Part shown: piece by piece, positions 8,862 to 15,725 of the stretch
How the letters are laid out: the number at the start of each line of letters is the position of its first letter
Numbering within the stretch: the stretch's first letter is position 1
From: Comamonadaceae bacterium
Lineage (GTDB): Bacteria > Pseudomonadota > Gammaproteobacteria > Burkholderiales > Burkholderiaceae_C
Direction: 5' to 3'
Assembly (NCBI GenBank): GCA_947373185.1
Contig: CANBWP010000002.1
Coordinates: forward strand, 1 to 64,000
Length of the DNA stretch: 64,000 nucleotides
Program-made: the position numbers and the translations under genes
Notes under the pieces: model-generated
Told to the model about the DNA's origin: nothing
Databases searched by the model: none
The model's input: the letters and a program-made list of their open reading frames with translations, nothing else

Positions 8862-10193
8862 GTGCGCGCACCACTTTCACTTTGGCTCTATGGTGTGCTG
8901 ACGCACTGGGCACAGCCTTTGTTGCGACGCAAACTTCAGCGCCGCGCCAAGGCGGAACCCTTGTATGGACAATTTGTGGAAGAACGATTTGGGCACTACA
9001 CCGAAGCGGCTCACCATGATTGGATCTGGGTCCATGCCGTGTCGCTCGGTGAAACGCGAACGGCTGGCATTCTGATCAAAGCGCTGCGTGAAAATTTCCC
9101 GGGCATGAAACTGTTGCTGACCCATGGCACTGCGACGGGCAGAGAAGAAGGGCAAAAGTTGTTGCAAGAGGGAGATCTCCAGGTTTGGCAACCATGGGAT
9201 TCACCTCATGTTGTGGCGCGCTTCTTCAAGGCCTTCAAGCCCCGTCTTGGTTTGATCATGGAGACGGAAGTTTGGCCTCATTGGGTCCACCAGGCGAAGT
9301 TGCACAACGTGCCCCTGGTCTTGGTCAATGCGCGCATGAGCGACAAATCGATGAGGCAGGCGCTTCGCTGGCCCTCCCTGATGTGCCCCGCCTATGCAGG
9401 TCTTCGAGCCGTTTTGCCGCAAACCCAAGACGATGCGCATCGTTTGACGCAGTTGGGTGCCCATGTGCCGTGTGTGTTGGGCAACCTCAAATTCGATGCC
9501 AAGCCTGATGCCTCGCAAATGAATGTAGCGCAGCATTGGCGGTCTCAACTGTCACGGCCTGTGTTGATGTTGGCCAGTTCGCGTGAAGGGGAAGAGTTAC
9601 GCTGGCTGGATGCTTGGCAACATCATTGTCAAACCCATGCAAGTCCACCTGTGCAATGGTTGATCGTGCCAAGGCATCCGCAAAGGGTGAATGAAGTCGA
9701 GCAACTCATTCAATCAAGGGGCTTTCAAGTGGCCAGGCGCTCATCATGGGGCCTCGACGGGCCTGTCCATCTCACGCCATCAGGTTCGGAGAATTCCGAC
9801 GTGCCCTGCGTCTGGTTGGGTGACAGTTTGGGCGAAATGGCGCTCTATTACAGCTTGGCCGATGCGGCATTGCTCGGCGGAAGTTTTGAAAAGTTGGGTG
9901 GGCAAAACTTGATTGAGGCGGCGGCATGTGGATGCCCCGTGGTGATGGGGCCACACACCTTTAACTTCACAGAAGCTGCCCAAGCCGCAGAGGACGCTGA
10001 TGCCGCGCTGCGCGCAGCCGACATGCAACAGGCTGTTGAGAAGGCCGTTGCGTTGGTGCTGGATGATCGGCAACATTCGTACCATGCCGAAAAGGCCCAA
10101 TGGTTTGCGCAGCAGCATGGCGGCGCAACGCAACGCACTGTGTTGGCAGTGCGTGAGCAATTGAATCAGATCAAGGATTCAAAAGCGCGTTGA
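8862..10193 (+). CDS. waaA: 3-deoxy-D-manno-octulosonic acid (Kdo) transferase
   Basis: Membrane-bound glycosyltransferase (GT30) that adds Kdo to lipid A precursor, 443 residues. It begins with GTG at 8862; an N-terminal membrane anchor is followed by WIWVHAVSLGETRT, LLTHGTATGREEG and METEVWPHW in the acceptor domain, then LGDSLGEMALYYSLADAALLGGS and GGQNLIEAAACGCPVVMGP in the donor domain. These are diagnostic. The gene follows the phosphohexomutase closely and its last 23 bp overlap the convergent tolC gene. Confidence 0.95.
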   Translation: MRAPLSLWLYGVLTHWAQPLLRRKLQRRAKAEPLYGQFVEERFGHYTEAAHHDWIWVHAVSLGETRTAGILIKALRENFPGMKLLLTHGTATGREEGQKLLQEGDLQVWQPWDSPHVVARFFKAFKPRLGLIMETEVWPHWVHQAKLHNVPLVLVNARMSDKSMRQALRWPSLMCPAYAGLRAVLPQTQDDAHRLTQLGAHVPCVLGNLKFDAKPDASQMNVAQHWRSQLSRPVLMLASSREGEELRWLDAWQHHCQTHASPPVQWLIVPRHPQRVNEVEQLIQSRGFQVARRSSWGLDGPVHLTPSGSENSDVPCVWLGDSLGEMALYYSLADAALLGGSFEKLGGQNLIEAAACGCPVVMGPHTFNFTEAAQAAEDADAALRAADMQQAVEKAVALVLDDRQHSYHAEKAQWFAQQHGGATQRTVLAVREQLNQIKDSKAR

Positions 10194-11490
10194 TGGCAGC
10201 CAAGTCGGCTTCGGTCAAGGTGCCCGCAGCTTGACGCAATTTCAGCTGACCCAAGAGCACGTCATAACGCGCTTTGGCCAAATCACGTTTGGTTTGAAAC
10301 AGTTGGCTTTGGCTGTTGAGCACATCGATGTTGATGCGCACACCCACCTGATAACCCAGTTTGTTGGCGTCCAAAGCACTTTGGCTGGAAGCCTCTGCGG
10401 CTTGCAAAGCATTGACCTGACCAATGCCAGATTGCAAACCAAAGAAAGCCGTGCGCGTTGCTTGCGCCACGCCGCGTTCTGCCGCATCCAAGTCGGCACG
10501 TGCTTTGTCTTCCAATGCCACTGTTTCTTTGATGCGGTTTTGCGTGGCAAAGCCGGCAAACAAAGGCATGTTGAATGCCAATGTCACGGAGTTGGCATTG
10601 GAATCAAGTTGAGATGAGTTAATGCCGTGCCCATTTTTGTAGCGCGTGGGGGTGTAGCCCGCCACCAAGTCAAGTGTGGGCTTGTGACCCGCTTCTGCTT
10701 TGGAAGTTTCGAGTTTGGCAATCTCCAAAGCCGCACGTGTTTGAATCACGTTGGGATTGAACTCTGCAGATTGCTGTACCCATTGTTCTAAGCTTTGAGC
10801 ATCGGGCGCAGAAAGCTTGGCAGCCGGTGACAATGATTTCGGTTCAATGTTGTTCAGGCCCACCAATTGGTTGAGCGCCAAACGCTTGATGCGCAAATCA
10901 TTGTCGGCAGCAATTTCTTGCGCAACCACCAAGTCATAGCGAGCTTGGGCTTCGCGTGTGTCTGTGATGGTGGAGGTGCCAACTTCAAAGTTGCGTTTGG
11001 CCGCTGCCAATTGTTCGGCCACGGCCACTTTTTGAGCCTTCACAAAGTCAAGGCTTTCGCGTGAGGTCAGCACGTCAAAGTAGGCCTGGCTCAAGCGGAC
11101 CATCAAATCTTGTTCGGCCGCCTTGAGTTGAACGCCGGCCAACTCTAATTGACGTTGGCCTTGCTGGTACGACGCAAAGTTGGCAGGGCGGTACAGAGGC
11201 TGTGAGGCACTGAGGGTGGCTGCTTTACTTTGTGAAGTGACAGTTTGGGCTGCGGCAATCAGTTCGACATCGGTTTTGTTCACGTTGGCAGCCAAACCAA
11301 TGGTGGGCAACAAAAGCGCTTTGGCCTGGTCACCTTTGGCCAAGTTGGCGGTGTACTGCGATTGAGCCGCCTTGTAGGTGGCGTCGTAGCTGCGTGCTGT
11401 TTCAAACAAAGCCATCAAGCTCTGTGCTTGGGCTGATCCGGCGAATGCAGCACTCAGAGCGAGGGAGAGGGGGAGAAAGCGCAAATTCAT
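10171..11490 (-). CDS. tolC: TolC-family outer-membrane efflux channel
   Basis: Outer-membrane channel for type I secretion and tripartite efflux, 439 residues from the ATG at 11488-11490 (MNLRFLPLSLALSAAFAG, a signal peptide ending SAQA before QSL). Two OEP repeats with long helices are visible: LMALFETARSYDATYKAA near the start and the second half from about 220. The mature protein starts with the usual TolC words. The frame to 11583 would put the signal peptide 31 residues inside the protein and is rejected. It follows the rhodanese and PCMT-like genes (37 bp gap), a linkage common in Burkholderiales; no periplasmic adaptor or pump gene is adjacent. Confidence 0.93.
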   Translation of the reverse strand: MNLRFLPLSLALSAAFAGSAQAQSLMALFETARSYDATYKAAQSQYTANLAKGDQAKALLLPTIGLAANVNKTDVELIAAAQTVTSQSKAATLSASQPLYRPANFASYQQGQRQLELAGVQLKAAEQDLMVRLSQAYFDVLTSRESLDFVKAQKVAVAEQLAAAKRNFEVGTSTITDTREAQARYDLVVAQEIAADNDLRIKRLALNQLVGLNNIEPKSLSPAAKLSAPDAQSLEQWVQQSAEFNPNVIQTRAALEIAKLETSKAEAGHKPTLDLVAGYTPTRYKNGHGINSSQLDSNANSVTLAFNMPLFAGFATQNRIKETVALEDKARADLDAAERGVAQATRTAFFGLQSGIGQVNALQAAEASSQSALDANKLGYQVGVRINIDVLNSQSQLFQTKRDLAKARYDVLLGQLKLRQAAGTLTEADLAAINALLNP

Positions 11491-11527
11491 GAAGTACTTT
11501 CGAGGCAGAAGCCGTGGTGTAAAGAGA

Positions 11528-11866
11528 TTAATAAACAGGAATGCTGGCATCGACTTGGCTCGACCAAGCGTTGATGCCGCCACTGATGTTGGTGATGTGT
11601 TCGAAGCCGTGGTGCTCTAAGAAAGCTGCCACTTGCATGCTGCGACCGCCATGGTGACACAAGCAGGCAATGGGTCTTGATTTGTCCAGCTCAAACAAGC
11701 GCGCCGGCACCGTTTGCATCGGCATGATTTGCACCTCGCAAGCGCTGGGTGCAATGCTGGCCAATTGGCACTCCCAGGTCTCACGCACATCCAACACCAA
11801 GGGGGTGCCGAGGGGAGACACTTGCTGGACCCAATCTTGAAACTGCGAAGGACTGATTTGCTGCAT
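11528..11866 (-). CDS. Single-domain rhodanese-like sulfurtransferase
   Basis: Small rhodanese of 112 residues. VLDVRETWECQLA near the N-terminus and the active-site loop CLCHHGGRSMQVA define the fold; the loop Cys is the presumed persulfide carrier. ITNISGGINAWS is the usual C-terminal word. The ATG at 11864-11866 gives MQQISPSQF; the longer frame runs into the upstream gene. It is 17 bp after the PCMT-like gene and 37 bp before tolC, so probably cotranscribed. Sulfur acceptor unknown. Confidence 0.88.
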   Translation of the reverse strand: MQQISPSQFQDWVQQVSPLGTPLVLDVRETWECQLASIAPSACEVQIMPMQTVPARLFELDKSRPIACLCHHGGRSMQVAAFLEHHGFEHITNISGGINAWSSQVDASIPVY

Positions 11867-11883
11867 AAAGCTGAGTGCTTGAT

Positions 11884-12546
11884 TTAGAAAGAAAATTGGC
11901 TGTGCTCTGGAAAACCTTGCAATCGGGGTGCAACGGTGTCCCAAGGCTCTGAGGTTTGCCATTGTTGATCGCCCGTGCGAGTGATGACACTGGCGCGCAT
12001 GACGGGTTCTTCGCCAACGACAGCCAACAGTCGACCGCCAAGCTTGAGCTGATGGCGCAAAACCTGGGGCACGTCGGGCACAGAGCCACTCAGCACAATG
12101 ACATCAAAGGGGCCATCGGCTGCAGCGCCTTGGCTGCCATCGGCCTGCCGAACTTCTACGTTTTGGATGCCGGCAGCTTGCAGGTTGCTGCGTGCTTGTT
12201 GAGCCAGCGCACCGTCAATTTCTAAAGTCAAAACACTGGCAGATTGGTGCGCCAAAAGAGCAGCCATGTAGCCAGAGCCGGTACCAATTTCCAAAACCTT
12301 GTCGGTGGCTTGAAGGGCTGCGTTCTGCAACATCCTTGCTTCGACTTTGGGGGCCAACATGACTTGACCGTCAGAACTTGATTGCAGCGGAATTTCCATG
12401 TCGGCGAAGGCCAAGGCTTTGTGCGCTAAGGGCACAAAGTTTTCGCGCTTGACCACAGACAGCAAAGACAAAACTTGGCCATCCAAAACATCCCATGGGC
12501 GAATCTGTTGTTCGATCATGTTGAAGCGTGCGGTTTCAATGTTCAT
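11884..12546 (-). CDS. Protein-L-isoaspartate methyltransferase-like protein
   Basis: PCMT-fold SAM-dependent methyltransferase of 220 residues. It starts at 12544-12546 (MNIETARFNMIEQQIRPWDV). The SAM loop LEIGTGSGYMAALLA is clear near 77-91. In place of the GQTISQP substrate loop of true PCMT there is QSSSDGQVMLAP, so isoaspartate repair activity is uncertain. Linkage to rhodanese and tolC suggests another role in this lineage, but none is established from sequence. The annotation pcm would be over-confident. Confidence 0.8.
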   Translation of the reverse strand: MNIETARFNMIEQQIRPWDVLDGQVLSLLSVVKRENFVPLAHKALAFADMEIPLQSSSDGQVMLAPKVEARMLQNAALQATDKVLEIGTGSGYMAALLAHQSASVLTLEIDGALAQQARSNLQAAGIQNVEVRQADGSQGAAADGPFDVIVLSGSVPDVPQVLRHQLKLGGRLLAVVGEEPVMRASVITRTGDQQWQTSEPWDTVAPRLQGFPEHSQFSF

Positions 12547-12671
12547 AGCTACTCCAGGGGGTATCAAATTCTAACTGTCTTCATTTTAGCTTCAGGGCAG
12601 GGCATGAGCGCCGTTTTTTGCTTGCTTAAGCTCAGCCTTTGCATGATTTCATTCAAAACGGCCATCGCCTG

Positions 12672-13319
12672 TCAATTGGACGGATCGAACGACAGCCCGC
12701 GCACAATGAGATCAGCATGTTGGGCAATGAAATCTTCGGGTTTGGGTTGCGACGCACCAGAATGACACAGCGCGCTGGAGTGTTTGGACATGATCAAAAA
12801 CAACATGGGGGCGATCACTGCCAAGGCTGTGTGCTCGGTGTTGAATTTTTTGAATTCTCCCGCTTTGCGACCGTTTTCCAGCACGCTTTTGAGCAAATTC
12901 ATGGCCGGTTCAATGACCTCTTCTTGGTAAAAAGTGGCCAAATCTGGAAATGTATGGGCCTCGCTGATGATCAATTTAGAAATGCCCGACGCCTTGGTTG
13001 AGCCATAGCGGCGCCACCACTCGAGCATCAAGTATTTGAGCAACTGCGCATGACTGCCCTTGAAATTGGCGACTTCCAGTGCACCTTCTGAGACTGGCTT
13101 GACCACGTTTTCTCGGACGACTGCCTTGAACAACTCTTCTTTGCTGGGGAAGTACAAAAACAAAGTGCCTTTGGAGACGCCCGCTTTGGCCGCCACCTCT
13201 TCGGCACGGGTGGCTGCAAAGCCTTTGTCGACAAACAAATCCAAGGCGGCTTCTAGCAGCTCACCGGGTCGGTGTTGCTTTCTACGTTCGCGTTTTTGAG
13301 GGGCAAGGAGATTTGACAT
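12672..13319 (-). CDS. TetR/AcrR-family transcriptional regulator
   Basis: Repressor-type protein of 215 residues. The N-terminal HTH runs from about 18 to 62, with AALDLFVDKGFAATRAEEVA and AGVSKGTLFLYFPSKEELF as the recognition region. The C-terminal ligand domain has a WWRRYG stretch and is otherwise generic. It lies 125 bp upstream of the PCMT-like gene in the same direction and has a palindrome immediately before its ATG, suggesting autoregulation. Possible targets are its own gene and the downstream tolC block; that is inference. Confidence 0.9.
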   Translation of the reverse strand: MSNLLAPQKRERRKQHRPGELLEAALDLFVDKGFAATRAEEVAAKAGVSKGTLFLYFPSKEELFKAVVRENVVKPVSEGALEVANFKGSHAQLLKYLMLEWWRRYGSTKASGISKLIISEAHTFPDLATFYQEEVIEPAMNLLKSVLENGRKAGEFKKFNTEHTALAVIAPMLFLIMSKHSSALCHSGASQPKPEDFIAQHADLIVRGLSFDPSN

Positions 13320-13321
13320 GT

Positions 13322-13343
13322 TTACTGACTCATTGGTTAGTAA
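13322..13343. promoter_or_regulatory. Palindrome, likely operator of the TetR gene
   Basis: Arms TTACTGAC and GTTAGTAA (one mismatch) with a 6-bp spacer, 3 bp upstream of the TetR start codon. Size, spacing and sequence resemble TetR-family operators, which typically carry a TGAC/GTCA-like core. Autorepression is the simplest reading. Confidence 0.55.
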
Positions 13344-13390
13344 TGTAAGTTCTCAAACTCTGACCGTCAAGACTTGTTGACAACGAGGGC

Positions 13391-13416
13391 AAAAAAAGAC
13401 CGCCGAAGCGGTCTTT
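13391..13416 (-). terminator. Rho-independent terminator of gcdH
   Basis: On the minus strand a 9-bp stem AAAGACCGC/GCGGTCTTT closes a UUCG tetraloop and runs into a T tract, 19 bases after the gcdH stop. A textbook terminator that separates gcdH from the TetR gene. Confidence 0.93.
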
Positions 13417-13434
13417 GCGCGAGAGCAGCAGGGC

Positions 13435-14622
13435 TCAATAGAAGGCCTGCAGACCCGTTTGAGCACGTCCCAAAATGAGGGCGTGTACATCGTGCGTGCC
13501 TTCGTAAGTGTTGACGGTTTCTAAGTTGATCATGTGACGGATCACGTGGTATTCGTCGTGGATGCCGTTGCCGCCATGCATGTCACGGGCCAAGCGCGCC
13601 ACATCGAGGGCTTTGCCACAGCTGTTGCGTTTGATCAGGCTGATCATTTCGGGCACAGCCTGACCTTCGTCCATGAGGCGGCCAACGCGCAGGCAGCCTT
13701 GCAGACCCAAGGCGATTTCGGTTTGCATGTCGGCCAATTTCTTTTGGATCAATTGGTTTTGTGCCAAAGGACGGCCAAACTGCACGCGGTCCATGGTGTA
13801 CTGACGTGCACGGTGCCAGCAGTCTTCAGCCGCACCCAGTGCGCCCCAAGCAATGCCGTAACGGGCTTTGTTCAAGCAACCAAAGGGACCTTTCAAGCCA
13901 GACACATTGGGCAGCATGTTTTCTTCCGGCACGAAGACATCGTCCATGACGATCTCGCCGGTGATGCTGGCGCGCAAACTCATCTTGCCTTCAATCTTGG
14001 GCGCTGTGAGGCCCTTCATGCCTTTTTCCAGGATGAAGCCGCGAATGGCCGATTGGCCGTCACCTTCACCTTCTAATTTGGCCCAGACCACAAAAACGTC
14101 GGCAATCGGCGAATTGGTGATCCACATTTTGGCGCCCTTCATGATGAAGCCGCCGTCCACGGGTTTCGCGCGAGTGATCATGCTGGCGGGGTCAGAGCCG
14201 TGGTTGGGTTCAGTCAAGCCAAAACAGCCCACCCATTCGCCAGTGGCCAATTTGGGCAAGTATTTTTGGCGTTGTGCTTCAGAGCCGTATTCGTTGATGG
14301 GGTGCATGACCAAAGAACTTTGCACGCTCATGGCACTGCGGTAACCGCTGTCAACGCGCTCAACTTCTCGGGCCACCAAACCGTAACTCACGTAGTTCAT
14401 GCCTGCGCAGCCGTAACCATCGATGGTGGAGCCCAGGAAGCCCATGCTGCCAAACTCGTTCATGATTTCACGGTCGAACTTTTCGTGACGGGCGGCCATC
14501 AAGACACGCGTCTGCAATTTTTCTTGGCAGAAGTCATGAGCAGCATCGACGACGGCGCGCTCGTCTTCGCTCAATTGAGAATTCAAGAGGAAGGGGTCAT
14601 TCCATTGAAAAGAAGGCTTCAT
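13435..14622 (-). CDS. gcdH: Glutaryl-CoA dehydrogenase
   Basis: FAD-dependent acyl-CoA dehydrogenase that oxidises and decarboxylates glutaryl-CoA to crotonyl-CoA in lysine, tryptophan and aromatic degradation. It is 395 residues from the ATG at 14620-14622 ([11 protein letters not shown]). The segments [47 protein letters not shown] and [20 protein letters not shown] are glutaryl-type, and the catalytic Glu is Glu374 in NTYEGTHD. The match to the mitochondrial GCDH wording I recall is close. A 20-bp palindrome lies 62 bp upstream and a strong terminator follows. Confidence 0.93.
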   Translation of the reverse strand: MKPSFQWNDPFLLNSQLSEDERAVVDAAHDFCQEKLQTRVLMAARHEKFDREIMNEFGSMGFLGSTIDGYGCAGMNYVSYGLVAREVERVDSGYRSAMSVQSSLVMHPINEYGSEAQRQKYLPKLATGEWVGCFGLTEPNHGSDPASMITRAKPVDGGFIMKGAKMWITNSPIADVFVVWAKLEGEGDGQSAIRGFILEKGMKGLTAPKIEGKMSLRASITGEIVMDDVFVPEENMLPNVSGLKGPFGCLNKARYGIAWGALGAAEDCWHRARQYTMDRVQFGRPLAQNQLIQKKLADMQTEIALGLQGCLRVGRLMDEGQAVPEMISLIKRNSCGKALDVARLARDMHGGNGIHDEYHVIRHMINLETVNTYEGTHDVHALILGRAQTGLQAFY

Positions 14623-14684
14623 GATTTTTAAGCTGGTGGATGAAAGTGAAGTCATTCTATCGTCAGCTGAAATGTCCCATGGAT

Positions 14685-14704
14685 TTGTTCTATTTGTAGA
14701 ACAA
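14685..14704. promoter_or_regulatory. Perfect palindrome between gcdH and msrA
   Basis: TTGTTCTATTTGTAGAACAA: perfect 8-bp arms TTGTTCTA/TAGAACAA around TTTG, in the 167-bp divergent region. It is a strong operator candidate for gcdH. LysR and IclR families are both possible; no regulator gene is adjacent, so the binder must be encoded elsewhere. Confidence 0.55.
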
Positions 14705-14789
14705 TAGGTCCTCTGAAGGCCCCTGTGCATAGGCCTTTGATGCTGGGGGATTTAAGCCTCGCAGGGCCAATTTAGATCAGAATGACGGC

Positions 14790-15341
14790 ATGACATTACC
14801 CTCACATTCTGAAACCATCGTGCTTGGCGGCGGCTGCTTTTGGTGCACCGAAGCCGTCTTTGTTCAAGTCAAAGGCGTGCTCGATGTTGAGTCTGGCTAT
14901 TGCAATGGCCAAACTCTCAACCCCACCTATGAGCAAGTTTGCTCGGGACAGACGGGCCATAACGAAGTGGTGAAGCTGACCTACGACCCCCAAGTCATCA
15001 GTCCTCGGGTTTTGTTGGAAATATTTTTTGTCATTCACGATCCCACCACCTTGAATCGGCAGGGCAACGACCGCGGCACCCAATACCGAAGTGGCATCTA
15101 CGTCACAAACGAAACGCAAGCCGAAGTGGCAAAAACCATCATTGCAGAAATCAACGCAGAAGGCATTTTTGAATCATCGGTGGTCACTGAAGTATTGCCT
15201 TTGCAAAATTACAGTGCAGCAGAGGACTATCACCAAGATTTCTTTGAGCGCAATCCAACGCAGGGTTATTGCGTTGCGGTTGCTGCGCCCAAGGTTTGGA
15301 AATTCAAGAAGACTTTTTCTGACTGGGTGCGATCTGCATGA
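14790..15341 (+). CDS. msrA: Peptide-methionine (S)-S-oxide reductase
   Basis: Repairs oxidised methionine. It has 183 residues with the active-site motif GGCFWCTE (Cys16), the family words SGYCNGQTLNPTYEQVCSGQTGH and RGTQYRSGIY in separate segments, and a C-terminal Cys in QGYCVAV that may resolve the sulfenic acid. No MsrB domain is fused. The stop overlaps the ATG of the next gene, tying msrA to the receptor operon downstream. Confidence 0.95.
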   Translation: MTLPSHSETIVLGGGCFWCTEAVFVQVKGVLDVESGYCNGQTLNPTYEQVCSGQTGHNEVVKLTYDPQVISPRVLLEIFFVIHDPTTLNRQGNDRGTQYRSGIYVTNETQAEVAKTIIAEINAEGIFESSVVTEVLPLQNYSAAEDYHQDFFERNPTQGYCVAVAAPKVWKFKKTFSDWVRSA

Positions 15342-15667
15342 AAATGCGCGTCCGTCTGAAATGGTTTTGGCAAGCGCTGTTGCTCAGTGCTCTGATGATG
15401 GCGCCTGTGTGGGGCCAAATTCACAAAACCGTTCATGGACTGCAAGTTAAAAACTCTCAAGAGCAATCGCTGTTCAGTGAACACGTTGAGGGCTCTGTTG
15501 TCTGTCAAGCGCTCGATCATTTAGGAACAGGCGATGGCTTACAGACGTTTGACGCACCAAGTTGTGTTTTCAAAACCCCAGCCCATCTCGACGAGACTTT
15601 GCTCGAGTTCGAACGAAGCCGTTCATCACTTTCATACGCTGCGCGCGCACCGCCATCCCCCCTTTGA
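15338..15667 (+). CDS. Small exported protein upstream of a TonB-dependent receptor
   Basis: Predicted 109-residue secreted protein of unknown function. A signal peptide covers about 1-26 (LKWFWQALLLSALMMAPVWG). The mature part has scattered His and Cys (QIHKTVHG, SEHVEG, VVCQALDHLG, PSCVF). The His/Cys pattern and position before a zinc-type receptor resemble small periplasmic proteins found beside such receptors in Comamonadaceae, so metal handling is a guess. The start overlaps the msrA stop by ATGA; a second ATG at 15344 is also possible. The last third is Ser/Ala/Pro-rich and may be poorly conserved. Confidence 0.6.
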   Translation: MKMRVRLKWFWQALLLSALMMAPVWGQIHKTVHGLQVKNSQEQSLFSEHVEGSVVCQALDHLGTGDGLQTFDAPSCVFKTPAHLDETLLEFERSRSSLSYAARAPPSPL

Positions 15668-15680
15668 ACTTTTCAGTGTT

Positions 15681-15701
15681 GGCTTGCCTGTTGGGCGAGC
15701 C
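15681..15701 (+). other. Hairpin between the small exported protein and the receptor
   Basis: Arms GGCTTGCC and GGCGAGCC (one G-U pair) around a 5-base loop, 25 bp before the receptor start. It lacks a T-run, so it is not a standard terminator; it could set relative expression within the operon. Confidence 0.35.
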
Positions 15702-15725
15702 AGATCATTCGTTTAAAGGATTCCT

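Noticed and set aside
8862-12546. A complete tripartite efflux system around tolC
   Set aside because: Only the outer-membrane channel is present; no adaptor or inner-membrane pump gene lies nearby.
13534-14076. 180-codon plus-strand frame
   Set aside because: Antisense to gcdH; composition is that of a shadow.
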